Below are positions 26,322 to 35,757 of a DNA stretch of 61,568 bases, one piece after another; positions within the stretch are counted from its first letter, which is position 1, and every line of letters begins with the position of its first letter. The DNA comes from Lamprobacter sp964516305 (GTDB lineage Bacteria > Pseudomonadota > Gammaproteobacteria > Chromatiales > Chromatiaceae), in the NCBI GenBank assembly GCA_964516305.1, contig CAZEZH010000004.1:1-61568 (forward strand). Direction: 5' to 3'. The notes below the pieces were generated by a model. It saw nothing but the letters and a program-made list of their open reading frames with translations, was not told where the DNA came from and made no database searches. Made by a program: the position numbers and the translations under genes.

Positions 26322-27382
26322 CGATCATGGCCGGCGGCACCGGCGGACATGTGTTCCCGGCACTGGCTGTTGCCGAGGTGCTGCGTGCACGCGGTGCGGA
26401 GGTGTTCTGGCTCGGCACCCGCGCCGGTATCGAGGCGCGTCTAGTCCCCGAGCATGGCTTCGAGATCGAATGGCTCTCGGTCAGTGGTATCCGTGGCAAA
26501 GGGCTGCGCACCCTGCTGGCCGCACCCTTGCGCCTTGCCGGCGCGCTTGCCGAGGCCGCGGGCATCCTCAAACGACGCAACCCAGCGGCCGTGCTTGGCA
26601 TGGGCGGGTTCGCATCGGGGCCAGGTGGCATCACGGCGCGGCTGCAACGCCGGCCCTTGCTGATCCAAGAGCAGAACAGCGTGCCAGGCATGACCAACCA
26701 ATGGCTAGCGCGGGTCGCCGACCGCGTGTACCAGGCCTTTCCCGACAGTTTCCCGAATAGCCGGGGGGCCATCACGACAGGCAACCCGGTGCGCGCAGAG
26801 ATCGCGGCCTTGCGCCCACCCAACGAACGCATCGCAGGCCGCTCCGGCCCGGCTCGGCTTTTGGTTCTGGGCGGCTCGCTGGGCGCCCAGGCCTTGAACG
26901 AGACCCTCGCCCAAGCCCTCGCGCAGCTGCCGGTAGCCTTGCGTCCAACGATTCGGCATCAGGCCGGCGAGCGGACCCTAGCGCTGGCCCAACAAGCCTA
27001 TGCCAAGGCCGGTATCAAGGCCGATGTAACAGCCTTCATCGCCGACATGGCGGAGGCCTATGCCTGGGCGGATCTGGTGGTCTGCCGCAGTGGCGCGCTC
27101 ACGGTCTCGGAGCTGGCAGCAGCGGGCTTGCCGGCAATCCTGGTCCCTTATCCGCATGCGGTCGATGATCATCAAGTCGGCAATGCACGCTGGCTCAGCG
27201 AGGCTGGCGCCGCCCATCTCTTGCTGCAGCGCGAGATGAGCCGCGAGCGGCTCGCCGCCCTGCTCGAGCCACTGCTCGTCGATCCAAGCCAACGCCTGCG
27301 CATGGCTGAGGCCGCGCGCGCCAAGGCCCAGCCGGATGCCGCTGAGCGCATCGCCGAGGCCTGCCTGGAGCTGGCGCGATGA
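26306..27382 (+). CDS. murG: lipid II synthase MurG
   Basis: A 358-aa GT28 glycosyltransferase that transfers GlcNAc from UDP-GlcNAc to lipid I at the inner face of the membrane. The N-terminal glycine motif is MAGGTGGHVFPALAVAE; GMGGFASGPGGITA and IQEQNSVPGMTNQWLA follow; the donor-site motif is CRSGALTVSELAAAGLPAILVPYP with DDHQVGNARWL. It starts 16 bp inside ftsW and overlaps murC by ATGA. Confidence 0.97.
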   Translation: MAPRIAIMAGGTGGHVFPALAVAEVLRARGAEVFWLGTRAGIEARLVPEHGFEIEWLSVSGIRGKGLRTLLAAPLRLAGALAEAAGILKRRNPAAVLGMGGFASGPGGITARLQRRPLLIQEQNSVPGMTNQWLARVADRVYQAFPDSFPNSRGAITTGNPVRAEIAALRPPNERIAGRSGPARLLVLGGSLGAQALNETLAQALAQLPVALRPTIRHQAGERTLALAQQAYAKAGIKADVTAFIADMAEAYAWADLVVCRSGALTVSELAAAGLPAILVPYPHAVDDHQVGNARWLSEAGAAHLLLQREMSRERLAALLEPLLVDPSQRLRMAEAARAKAQPDAAERIAEACLELAR

Positions 27383-28812
27383 ACGCCGCTCATCGCACCC
27401 ACAGCGCGGCCAATATGGGCCGGATGCGGCGCCTGCATTTCATCGGCATCGGCGGTGCCGGCATGAGCGGCATCGCCGAGCTGATGACCAACCTCGGCTA
27501 TGAGGTCCAGGGCTCGGATCAGCGCGAGAACGAGGTCGTGCGTCGGCTGCGAGACCTAGGAGCGCGCTGCTTCATCGGCCATCGCGCCGAGCAGGTCGCC
27601 GACGTCGATGTGGTGGTGGTCTCTACCGCCATCGACGAAGGCAACCCGGAGATCATCGCCGCCCGCGCGGAGCGCATCCCGGTGGTGCGTCGCGCCGAGA
27701 TGCTCGCCGAGCTGATGCGCTTCCACTATGGCGTTGCCGTGGCCGGCACCCATGGCAAGACCACCACGACCAGCTTGATCGCCAGCGTGCTGGCCGAGGC
27801 CAATCTGGACCCGACCTTCGTCATCGGTGGTCTACTCAACAGTGCCGGCGCCAATGCTCGCCTTGGCAGCAGCAAGTACCTGGTCGCCGAGGCCGATGAG
27901 AGCGATGCCTCCTTTCTCTATCTGCAGCCGATGCTGGCGGTGGTCACCAATATCGACGCCGACCACATGCGTACCTACGGTAACGACTTCGATCGGCTGC
28001 GCAGCACCTTCAAGGAGTTCATCCATCACCTCCCCTTCTATGGGCTGGCGGTGCTCTGCATGGATGATCCGGAGGTCGCGTCGCTGATCCCGTCGATCTC
28101 GCGCCCGGTTCGCACCTATGGCACCGAGCCGCAGGCCGATGTGCGCGGGCTGAATATCAGCCAGCAAGGGCTGCGCATGCGCTTCGAGGTCATGCACGCG
28201 GACGCCGCAGAGCCATTCCCGGTCGAGCTCAATCTGCCCGGTCGGCATAACGTCCTGAACGCGCTCGCCGCGATCGCCATCGCGCTTGAGCTTGGCGTTG
28301 AAGAGACCGCGATCCAGCACGCATTGAGCACCTTTGCCGGGATCGGCCGGCGCTTCGTGGTCAGCGACTGCCCGCTGCCGGATGGCGGCTCGATCACCTT
28401 GATCGATGATTACGGTCATCATCCGCGTGAACTCGCCGCGACCATCGAAGCGGCACGCGGCGGCTGGCCCGGCCGGCGGCTGCTGCTGCTGTTCCAACCG
28501 CATCGCTATTCGCGCACCCAGGAGCAGTTCGACGACTTCGCCCAGGTGCTCTCCGAGGTCGACTTGTTGATCTTGTGCGAGGTCTATGCGGCTGGCGAGC
28601 AGCCGATTGCGGGCGCCGATGGCCGCAGTCTGAGCCGAGCGGTGCGCTCGCGTGGTCAGGTCGAGCCCGTCTTCGCGCAGACCCTGACCGAGGTGCCAGC
28701 ACTGCTCGACAGCCTGCTCGAACCCGGTGATCTGCTCTTGGTCTCCGGCGCCGGCGACATCGGCCAGCTTCCGGCACGGTTGCCGAGCCTGCTCAGTGAG
28801 GTGCAGCGATGA
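27379..28812 (+). CDS. murC: UDP-MurNAc:L-alanine ligase MurC
   Basis: A 477-aa Mur ligase catalysing the first amino-acid addition to UDP-MurNAc. Motifs are FIGIGGAGMSGIAELM at the N-terminus, the ATP loop AGTHGKTTTTSLIA near residue 121, EADESDASFLYLQP, NIDADHMRTYGNDF, NLPGRHNVLNALAAIA, DDYGHHPRELAATIEAAR and FQPHRYSRTQEQFDDFA. About 15 extra residues precede the usual MurC start. It overlaps both murG and murB by 4 bp. Confidence 0.97.
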   Translation: MNAAHRTHSAANMGRMRRLHFIGIGGAGMSGIAELMTNLGYEVQGSDQRENEVVRRLRDLGARCFIGHRAEQVADVDVVVVSTAIDEGNPEIIAARAERIPVVRRAEMLAELMRFHYGVAVAGTHGKTTTTSLIASVLAEANLDPTFVIGGLLNSAGANARLGSSKYLVAEADESDASFLYLQPMLAVVTNIDADHMRTYGNDFDRLRSTFKEFIHHLPFYGLAVLCMDDPEVASLIPSISRPVRTYGTEPQADVRGLNISQQGLRMRFEVMHADAAEPFPVELNLPGRHNVLNALAAIAIALELGVEETAIQHALSTFAGIGRRFVVSDCPLPDGGSITLIDDYGHHPRELAATIEAARGGWPGRRLLLLFQPHRYSRTQEQFDDFAQVLSEVDLLILCEVYAAGEQPIAGADGRSLSRAVRSRGQVEPVFAQTLTEVPALLDSLLEPGDLLLVSGAGDIGQLPARLPSLLSEVQR

Positions 28813-29726
28813 ATGGCTCTGCGCTAAAAGCCCAGATGATGACTGAGCCTGCGCCGCGCGGCGAGCTGCGCTTGAACGAGCCACTCGCACGCTATACCAG
28901 CTGGCGGGTCGGCGGACCGGCGCAGCGCCTGTATCGGCCCGCTGACGCCCAAGACCTGGCCTTGCTCCTAAGCGGGCTCGATAGCGATGAGCCGCTCTTC
29001 TGGCTCGGGCTCGGCAGTAACCTATTGATCAGCGATGCTGGTCTGCCTGGCACCGTCATCCATACCCAAGGCTGCTTGGGTGGCATAAGCCAGCTGCCAG
29101 ACAACGGGATTCGCACCGAGGCCGGCGCCAGCTGTGCCAAGGTCGCCCGGTTTGCGAGCCGTCAAGGACTCGTCGGCGCCGAGTTCCTGGCCGGCATTCC
29201 CGGCACCCTGGGTGGCGCCTTGGCGATGAACGCCGGCGCCTGGGGCGGCGAGACCTGGCCGCTGGTTCGCCGCGTCCGTACCATCGATCGACAGGGCCAG
29301 ATCCGCGAGCGCGACCAAGCCGAGTTCAGCTATGGCTATCGGTGTGTATCGGGACCGCCCGGAGAGTGGTTCCTCGGCGCCGACCTCCTGCTGGAACCCG
29401 GCGACACCCAGGCTGCACAAGCGCGCATCCGTGAACTGCTCGATCGGCGGGCCGCCACCCAGCCGACCGGCGTGCCCAGCTGCGGCTCGGTGTTTCGCAA
29501 CCCCGCTGGCGACCACGCCGCGCGCCTGATCGAGGCCGCTGGGCTCAAGGGCCGACGGCTCGGCGGTGCCGAGGTCTCACCCAAGCATGCCAACTTCATC
29601 ATCAACCTCGGCGACGCCACCGCGGCCGATATCGCCGCGCTGATCGACCTGATCCAAGTCGAAGTCGAGCACCGCCATGGCATTCGGTTGCAACCGGAGG
29701 TTCGTCGCCTAGGGGCGTTCGCATGA
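28809..29726 (+). CDS. murB: UDP-N-acetylenolpyruvoylglucosamine reductase MurB
   Basis: A 305-aa FAD-dependent, NADPH-using enzyme that reduces enolpyruvyl-UDP-GlcNAc to UDP-MurNAc. FAD-binding segments are TSWRVGGPAQRLYRP, LGLGSNLLISD and GIPGTLGGALAMNAGAWGGE. The active-site region has FSYGYR, the catalytic serine in PSCGSVFRNP and the catalytic glutamate in RLQPEVRRLG at the C-terminus. The compact length and the Ser arrangement indicate the type II form rather than the longer E. coli type I. It overlaps murC and ddl by ATGA. Confidence 0.96.
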   Translation: MNGSALKAQMMTEPAPRGELRLNEPLARYTSWRVGGPAQRLYRPADAQDLALLLSGLDSDEPLFWLGLGSNLLISDAGLPGTVIHTQGCLGGISQLPDNGIRTEAGASCAKVARFASRQGLVGAEFLAGIPGTLGGALAMNAGAWGGETWPLVRRVRTIDRQGQIRERDQAEFSYGYRCVSGPPGEWFLGADLLLEPGDTQAAQARIRELLDRRAATQPTGVPSCGSVFRNPAGDHAARLIEAAGLKGRRLGGAEVSPKHANFIINLGDATAADIAALIDLIQVEVEHRHGIRLQPEVRRLGAFA

Positions 29727-30688
29727 AGACCTTAGCTCCAACACCCTTTGACCCGGCCCGCTACGGCCGTGTCGCGCTGATCCTAGGCGGCACCTCCGAC
29801 GAGCGGCCGATCTCGCTCAAGAGCGGCGCCGCGGTGCTCGCTGCGCTCCAGCGGCTCGGGATCGATGTCACCGCACTCGACCCGGCCGACACCCCGGGCG
29901 CCGCCCTGTTTGAGGCACTGAGCCCCGGGCGCTTCGATCGCGCCTTCCTCATCCTACACGGGCGCGGGGGTGAGGACGGTCAGATCCAGGGTGCGCTCGA
30001 GACCCTGGGCCTACCCTACACCGGCTCCGGGGTGCTGGGCTCCGCAATCGGGATGGACAAGTACCGAACCAAGCAGATCTGGGGCGGTACCGGCCTGCCA
30101 ACGGCCGAGTTCGCACTGATCCTCGAGGAGGCCGATCTCGCGCAGGCCGTCGATCTGGGTTTTCCGCTGATGATCAAACCAGCTCATGAGGGCTCTAGTC
30201 TGGGCATGGCGCGCGTCGACAATCGCGATGAGCTGCTCACCGCCTGGCGCGAAGCGGCTCAGTTCGATGCCCTGGTCCTCGCCGAACGCTGGCTGACCGG
30301 TGCCGAATATACCTGCGCCATCCTCGGCAAACAGGCGCTGCCGTTGATCCGACTCGAGACGCCGAACGCCTTCTACGACTTCGATGCCAAGTACCAGGCC
30401 GACAGTACCTCGTATCTGTGCCCTTGCGGACTTCCGGAGCCGCTTGAGGCCAGTTATCAGGCACTTTGCCTAGAAGCCTACCACGCCGTCGGCGGCAGCG
30501 GCTGGGGACGCGTCGACTTTATGCTCGATGACGCCGGTCAACCTCGGCTGCTCGAGGTCAACACCATCCCCGGGATGACCGATCACAGCCTGGTGCCGAT
30601 GGCCGCAGGGGTCGCTGGCATCGACTTCGACAGTCTCTGTGCCCGTATTCTCGAGACCAGTATGGTGGAGGCCTCAAGCAATGCCTGA
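29723..30688 (+). CDS. ddl: D-alanine--D-alanine ligase
   Basis: A 321-aa ATP-grasp ligase that makes the D-Ala-D-Ala dipeptide used by MurF. It shows VALILGGTSDERPISLKSG, LHGRGGEDGQIQGALE, YTGSGVLGSAIGMDKYRTK, MIKPAHEGSSLGM, the YDFDAKYQADST loop, and the metal-binding end GWGRVDFMLDD followed by LEVNTIPGMTDHSLVP. It is a DdlB-type gene in its standard place between murB and ftsQ, overlapping murB by 4 bp and ftsQ by 8 bp. Confidence 0.96.
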   Translation: MKTLAPTPFDPARYGRVALILGGTSDERPISLKSGAAVLAALQRLGIDVTALDPADTPGAALFEALSPGRFDRAFLILHGRGGEDGQIQGALETLGLPYTGSGVLGSAIGMDKYRTKQIWGGTGLPTAEFALILEEADLAQAVDLGFPLMIKPAHEGSSLGMARVDNRDELLTAWREAAQFDALVLAERWLTGAEYTCAILGKQALPLIRLETPNAFYDFDAKYQADSTSYLCPCGLPEPLEASYQALCLEAYHAVGGSGWGRVDFMLDDAGQPRLLEVNTIPGMTDHSLVPMAAGVAGIDFDSLCARILETSMVEASSNA

Positions 30689-31466
30689 GCAAGCCCCCCA
30701 GAGTCCAGCCATTGCGTCAGCCCGCCCCCTGACGCGGCTCAGCATCCTGTCCCGGCTGTTCAGCGCCGTGCTCCTGATCGGCGCGCTGATTGGCGCCAGC
30801 TGGATCGGACTGCAATGGGAGCCAACACTGTTGCCGGTTCGCGCGGTCAGCATCGAGGGTGAGATGCACGGGCTCTCGCGCGAGGCCTTGCAGCAGACGA
30901 TCAGCAAGGAGATCACCGGCGGCATCCTGACCCAGGACTTGGCGACGCTTCGGGCGCGGGTGCAGGCCTTGCCTTGGGTCGAGCAAGCGACAGCGCGTCG
31001 GATCTGGCCAGACCGGATTCAGGTCACCGTGCGCGAACACAGCGCGATCGCACGTTGGAATGAGAGCGGGCTCGTCACCGAGCAGGGCGTGGTGTTTCGC
31101 CCGAGCGACGGACGGCTACCGGCCGGTCTCGCGCGTCTCGGTGCTGCCGATGATGAACAAGCCCCAGAGGTGGTGGGCCGTTTCCTAAACTGGGGCTCAC
31201 GGCTGCTTGCCCTAGGCCTCATCGTCGATGGCGTTCAACGCGATGCGAGGGGTGACTGGTCGATCGAATTGCTGGGCGGCACCGACGTTCTGCTCGGCAC
31301 CGACGACGTCGAAGAACGGCTTGAACGCTTGATCGCCGCGTACAGCCAGATCGAGGCGATCGGCAACCCGACCAGGCTCGACCTCCGGTACGCCAATGGC
31401 CTCGCCGTGCGCTGGCTGCCGATCGGCAACAGCGTGGGCGCCCCCAAGCGTATCGCGGCCAACTGA
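30681..31466 (+). CDS. ftsQ: cell division protein FtsQ
   Basis: A 261-aa bitopic division protein. A short cytoplasmic segment is followed by one anchor (residues about 25-45, LFSAVLLIGALIGASWIGL). A POTRA domain (LPVRAVSIEGEMHGLSREAL to WVEQATARRIWPDRIQVTVREHSAIARWN) precedes the beta domain, which contacts FtsL/FtsB. ATG 30681 was chosen because it gives a normal cytoplasmic tail and an 8-bp overlap with ddl. It is 24 bp from ftsA. Confidence 0.94.
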   Translation: MPEQAPQSPAIASARPLTRLSILSRLFSAVLLIGALIGASWIGLQWEPTLLPVRAVSIEGEMHGLSREALQQTISKEITGGILTQDLATLRARVQALPWVEQATARRIWPDRIQVTVREHSAIARWNESGLVTEQGVVFRPSDGRLPAGLARLGAADDEQAPEVVGRFLNWGSRLLALGLIVDGVQRDARGDWSIELLGGTDVLLGTDDVEERLERLIAAYSQIEAIGNPTRLDLRYANGLAVRWLPIGNSVGAPKRIAAN

Positions 31467-31490
31467 TTATTACATTCGGAGCGGACCTGC

Positions 31491-32711
31491 ATGGCAAGAC
31501 GCAGTGAAAAGAACCTGGTGGTCGGTCTCGATATCGGCACCTCGAAGGTGGCCGCCTTGGTCGGCGAGATCAGGCCCGACGAGACCATCGAGGTCATCGG
31601 GGTGGGCACCCATCCGTCGCACGGCCTCAAGAAAGGCGTCGTCGTCGACATCGAGTCGACGGTGCAGTCAATCCAGCGCGCCGTCGAGGAGGCAGAGCTG
31701 ATGGCGGGCTGCGAGATCCATTCCGTGCACGCCGGCATCGGCGGCGGCCATATCCGCAGCCGCAACAGCGACGGTGTCACCGCGATCAAAGACCACGAGG
31801 TCAACCAAGGCGATGTCGATCGCGTCATCGACGCTGCGCGCGCTGTCGCCATCCCAGCCGACCAGAAGATCCTGCATATCCTGCCGCAGGAATTCATCAT
31901 CGACGACCAAGACGGCATCCGTGAGGCGATCGGTATGTGCGGTGTGCGCTTGGAAGCGCGGGTGCATATGGTCACCGGTGCCGTGAGTGCCGCACAAAAC
32001 GTCGTCAAGTGCATCCGCCGCTGTAGTCTTGAGGTGGACGACCTGGTCATCGGCCAGCTCAGCTCCTCCTTGGCCGTGCTCACGGAGGACGAGAAGGAGC
32101 TAGGCGTTTGCATGGTCGATATCGGCGGCGGCACCACCGACCTGGCCGTCTTCACCGATGGCGCCATCCGTCATATCGCCGTCATTCCGATTGCCGGTGA
32201 CCAGGTGACCAATGATATTGCCGTGGCGTTGCGCACGCCGACCCAGCACGCCGAAGCGATCAAGGTTGAACACGGCTGCGCGCTCTCTTCAAAGGGCGGC
32301 CAAGAGAACATCGAGGTGCCCAGCATCGGTGAGCGACCGCCGCGTCAACTGTCACGCCAGACGCTCGCCGAGGTGATCGAGCCACGCTATGAGGAGCTCC
32401 TGAACCTCCTCCAGAGCGAACTGCGGCGCAGCGGCTTCGAAGAGCTGATCGCCGGCGGCGTCGTGCTCACCGGCGGCAGTGCAAAGATGGAGGGCATTGT
32501 GGATTTGGCCGAGGAGGTCTTCCACATGCCCGTTCGACTCGGTCTTCCCCAGTCGGTCACAGGGATGGAAGACACCATCGCCGATCCCGTCTACGCGGCC
32601 GGGGTCGGGCTACTCATCTACGCCAAGCAGCATCGGTTCTCTGGCGCAGCGGAACACCAAAGCGCGGGCGTTTGGGGGCGTCTGCGCAACTGGTTGAGTG
32701 GCAGCTTCTGA
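31491..32711 (+). CDS. ftsA: cell division protein FtsA
   Basis: A 406-aa actin-like ATPase that tethers FtsZ to the membrane. It shows VVGLDIGTSKVAALVGEI (phosphate 1), ISGVTAIKDHEVN-type SHS2 region (residues about 85-165), CMVDIGGGTTDLAVF (phosphate 2), GGVVLTGGSAKMEGIVDLAEE and the C-terminal amphipathic membrane helix WGRLRNWLSGSF. It is preceded by GGAG and followed by a 91-bp gap before ftsZ. Confidence 0.97.
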   Translation: MARRSEKNLVVGLDIGTSKVAALVGEIRPDETIEVIGVGTHPSHGLKKGVVVDIESTVQSIQRAVEEAELMAGCEIHSVHAGIGGGHIRSRNSDGVTAIKDHEVNQGDVDRVIDAARAVAIPADQKILHILPQEFIIDDQDGIREAIGMCGVRLEARVHMVTGAVSAAQNVVKCIRRCSLEVDDLVIGQLSSSLAVLTEDEKELGVCMVDIGGGTTDLAVFTDGAIRHIAVIPIAGDQVTNDIAVALRTPTQHAEAIKVEHGCALSSKGGQENIEVPSIGERPPRQLSRQTLAEVIEPRYEELLNLLQSELRRSGFEELIAGGVVLTGGSAKMEGIVDLAEEVFHMPVRLGLPQSVTGMEDTIADPVYAAGVGLLIYAKQHRFSGAAEHQSAGVWGRLRNWLSGSF

Positions 32712-32802
32712 CGATGGTGACGGGCGAGACGCTCCCTGCGGCCCGAGGGGAACAGGTTCAACTGCAGCAAACTAGAACAGCAACATCCGCGAGGTAACTG
32801 AT

Positions 32803-33972
32803 ATGAGCTTCGAGCTAGTGGACACCCAAACCCAGAATGCCGTGATCAAGGTCATCGGTGTCGGCGGCGGCGGCGGCAACGCGGTCAATCACATGGCGGC
32901 AGCTAACATCGAGGGCGTCGAGTTCATCTGCGCGAACACAGACGCTCAGGCACTCGAAAACGTCTCGATTAAGACGGTCCTCCAGTTGGGCGCTGGCATC
33001 ACCAAGGGGCTTGGCGCTGGCGCCGATCCAGACGTCGGACGCCGAGCCGCTGAGGAAGACCGCGACCGCATCAAAGACCTGCTCGATGGCGCCGACATGG
33101 TCTTCATCACCGCCGGCATGGGCGGTGGCACCGGCACCGGTGCGGCACCGATCGTCGCCTCGGTCGCTCGCGAACTCGGCATCCTGACCGTGGCCGTGGT
33201 CAGCAAGCCATTCGTGTTCGAGGGTGGCAAGCGCGCCAAGGTCGCGATTGACGGCATCCTTGAGCTCGAGAAGCATGTGGACTCGCTAATCACAATCCCG
33301 AACGATAAACTACTCGCAGTCCTCGGCAAGCAGATGACCCTGCTCGATGCCTTCAGCGCCGCCAATGACGTCCTGCTGAATGCGACCCAGGGCATCGCCG
33401 AGCTGATCACCCGTCCGGGTCTGATCAACGTCGACTTCGCCGACGTCAAGACCGTGATGTCGGGCATGGGCGTCTCGATGATGGGCACGGGCTCGGCGAC
33501 TGGCGAGAACCGCGCCCGGGAGGCCGCCGAGAAGGCAATCAACAGCCCGCTGTTGGAGGATATCGATCTCGCCGGCGCCAACGGCATCCTGGTCAATATC
33601 ACAGCAGGCATGACGCTGACCATCGGTGAGTTCGACGAGGTCGGCAACACGGTGCGCGATTTCGCCGATGACAACGCGACCGTGGTCGTCGGCACCGTGA
33701 TCGATCCAGAGCTGGAGGAAGAGCTACGCGTCACGGTGGTTGCAACCGGACTCGGTGATCGCAAGGCCGAGCGTCTCGCCGCCCGCGGTGGTGAGCCGAG
33801 GATGCGGCTGGTCGACACCGATCAAGGCGACAGCTCAGCACCTGACTACCGCAACATGGATCAGCCCGCCTATCTCCGCAACAAACGCGCGGCCACCAAT
33901 GGAGGCGACTCCACCGCAGAAGACCTCGACTACCTGGATATCCCGGCCTTCTTGCGCCGCCAAGCGGATTGA
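32803..33972 (+). CDS. ftsZ: cell division GTPase FtsZ
   Basis: A 389-aa tubulin homologue that forms the Z-ring. GTP-binding signature GGGTGTGA is at residues 107-114, with GVGGGGGNAVNHM near the N-terminus and NVDFADVKTVM as the T7 synergy-loop region. After a short variable linker (residues about 320-370) comes the conserved C-terminal peptide LDYLDIPAFLRRQAD, which binds FtsA/ZipA. GAGG lies 8 nt upstream of ATG 32803. It is the last gene of the dcw cluster proper. Confidence 0.98.
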   Translation: MSFELVDTQTQNAVIKVIGVGGGGGNAVNHMAAANIEGVEFICANTDAQALENVSIKTVLQLGAGITKGLGAGADPDVGRRAAEEDRDRIKDLLDGADMVFITAGMGGGTGTGAAPIVASVARELGILTVAVVSKPFVFEGGKRAKVAIDGILELEKHVDSLITIPNDKLLAVLGKQMTLLDAFSAANDVLLNATQGIAELITRPGLINVDFADVKTVMSGMGVSMMGTGSATGENRAREAAEKAINSPLLEDIDLAGANGILVNITAGMTLTIGEFDEVGNTVRDFADDNATVVVGTVIDPELEEELRVTVVATGLGDRKAERLAARGGEPRMRLVDTDQGDSSAPDYRNMDQPAYLRNKRAATNGGDSTAEDLDYLDIPAFLRRQAD

Positions 33973-34022
33973 TCTAGGACAACCCCTAACGCGGATTATT
34001 GGATAAAAATCAGACGGTTTAC

Positions 34023-34051
34023 TTGCAATAACATTCAATACTTGATAAAAA
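34023..34051 (+). promoter_or_regulatory. candidate sigma70 promoter for lpxC
   Basis: TTGCAA (34023-34028) and TAAAAA (34046-34051) are separated by 17 bp within an AT-rich island in the 224-bp ftsZ-lpxC gap. It would give a leader of about 140 nt. The elements are fair rather than good, and a second AT-rich box lies about 45 bp upstream. Confidence 0.4.
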
Positions 34052-34196
34052 TTCGGGAAAACCCTAACATGTCAAGGCATTGAATGGCAGATGTCGCTTA
34101 GGCCCACGGATGGGCGTTGTCGCGTGCTGCAAACCACGAACTAAGACGCGGTCCGGCACCGGAGTGCCACTGGCCGCAACGCTCGGAGGAGCGCCA

Positions 34197-35111
34197 ATGA
34201 TCCGCCAGCGAACACTCAAGAACGTGATTCGGGCGACCGGCGTCGGTTTGCACACCGGCGACAAAGTTTATCTAACGCTTCGTCCTGCAGCGGCCGATAC
34301 CGGCATCGTCTTTCGCCGCACCGACCTCGAGCCCGCGGTCGATATTCAGGCCAATCCGCTCAACGTGGGCGACACCAGGCTGTCGACCACATTGACCAAT
34401 GGCGACGTCCGAGTCTCAACGGTCGAGCATCTGCTCTCCGCCTTTGCTGGCCTTGGTATCGATAACGCCTTTGTTGACGTGAGCGCGCCCGAGGTCCCGA
34501 TCATGGACGGCAGCGCCGCCCCTTTCGTGTTCCTTCTGCAGTCCGCCGGGATCGAAGAGCAGAATCGTCCGCGCCGTTTTATCGCCATCAAGAAAACCAT
34601 CCTTGTCGAAGACGGCGATAAGTACGCACGTTTCGATCCGCTTGATGGCTTCAAGGTTGAGTTCTCGATCGACTTTGACCACCCAGTTTTCGCCTCGCGC
34701 CTGCAAACGGCGACGGTCGACTTTTCAACGACCTCGTTCGTCAAAGAGGTGAGTCGAGCACGCACCTTCGGGTTCCTGCGCGACATCGAGGCTCTACAGC
34801 AACAGAACCTAGCGCTCGGCGGCAGCCTCGACAACGCCGTCGTCGTGGATGATTTTCGCGTCTTAAATGAAGGCGGCCTCCGCTATGAAGATGAGTTCGT
34901 CAAGCACAAGATCCTCGATGCGATCGGTGATCTCTACCTGCTTGGACATCCCCTCATCGGCGCCTTCCGTGGCCACAAGTCGGGCCATGCATTGAACAAT
35001 CGACTGTTGCGGACCCTGCTCGCCGATCGATCGGCTTGGGAAGAGGTGACCTTCGACGATAGCGTTGAGTTGCCGATTCGTTATGGCCATCCGGTCGCCA
35101 CGGCGCTCTAA
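34197..35111 (+). CDS. lpxC: UDP-3-O-acyl-N-acetylglucosamine deacetylase LpxC
   Basis: A 304-aa zinc enzyme for the committed step of lipid A synthesis. It shows IRATGVGLHTGDKV, STVEHLLSA (first zinc His), the APEVPIMDGSAAPFVFLLQSAG segment, VKHKILDAIGDLYLLGHPL (zinc His and Asp) and GHKSGHALNN (catalytic His). The strong GGAGG just upstream decides the start at ATG 34197; the frame is open 39 codons further up but without homology. Its presence shows a Gram-negative outer membrane with lipopolysaccharide. Confidence 0.97.
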   Translation: MIRQRTLKNVIRATGVGLHTGDKVYLTLRPAAADTGIVFRRTDLEPAVDIQANPLNVGDTRLSTTLTNGDVRVSTVEHLLSAFAGLGIDNAFVDVSAPEVPIMDGSAAPFVFLLQSAGIEEQNRPRRFIAIKKTILVEDGDKYARFDPLDGFKVEFSIDFDHPVFASRLQTATVDFSTTSFVKEVSRARTFGFLRDIEALQQQNLALGGSLDNAVVVDDFRVLNEGGLRYEDEFVKHKILDAIGDLYLLGHPLIGAFRGHKSGHALNNRLLRTLLADRSAWEEVTFDDSVELPIRYGHPVATAL

Positions 35112-35139
35112 CCGTGCAGGTACGCGGAGACTATAAGAA

Positions 35140-35598
35140 TTAGCTTGACGATTGGCCCAGGGTTCGAGCTAGGCGCGCAAGCGCCTGCGATAACGCAGAG
35201 GAGGTGGCATCCGTGTCGCCTTCGCTCGCTTGGCCGGGACTCCCGCGCTCACGCTCAGGGCGCGGTAGCTGCGATAAGGAGTCCGATGCACGCGGAAGGA
35301 CTCGCACCTTGCAGGTCGCCACCTCGGTTTCTCCCGGGGCAAGACCTGAAATCAGACCAGAACCGATCAATTCAGGGCAAAGAAACCGAAATCGGTCGGC
35401 CCAAACGGGGGAATCAACAAACAGGGTGAGTTCACCCGCTGAGAGCGCGGCTTGGCAGCAATGCTTGGCTAGATCGGCTGGCAAACGCTGGCGCAGATCG
35501 CTCAACAGCTGCTCGCGCTGTTCGATCTCATCGAGCAGCGCGGCGATGGGCTGGCTCGCACGAAGATGACGGCGAATGTGCGCTGTGGACTTGGCCAT
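35140..35598 (-). CDS. dciA: DciA-like (DUF721) helicase-loading protein
   Basis: A 152-aa DUF721 protein. DciA is the ancestral bacterial loader of the replicative helicase DnaB. The N-terminal KH-like part includes LADEIEQ-type helix LLDEIEQREQLLSDLRQRLP, HCCQAALSAGELTLFVDSPVWADRFRFLCPEL and VATCKVRVLP. The C-terminal tail is variable and Ser/Gly rich. Start ATG 35598 was chosen for the GAAGG about 9 nt upstream. It is convergent with lpxC and divergent from the M23 gene, the usual gammaproteobacterial arrangement. Confidence 0.85.
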   Translation of the reverse strand: MAKSTAHIRRHLRASQPIAALLDEIEQREQLLSDLRQRLPADLAKHCCQAALSAGELTLFVDSPVWADRFRFLCPELIGSGLISGLAPGETEVATCKVRVLPRASDSLSQLPRPERERGSPGQASEGDTDATSSALSQALARLARTLGQSSS

Positions 35599-35757
35599 GT
35601 GTCGACCTTCAGCGTTTACGATCATGATGTCCAGCCTTCGGCTTGAGCCCGGCATAACGCTGGTACCCAGAGGCTAAGGCTGGGCCTGATTGAATGGCGC
35701 CCGCTGGTCATCATGACTAGCGGCCGCCGCAAATGACATCGACTGCTCGGAGAAACG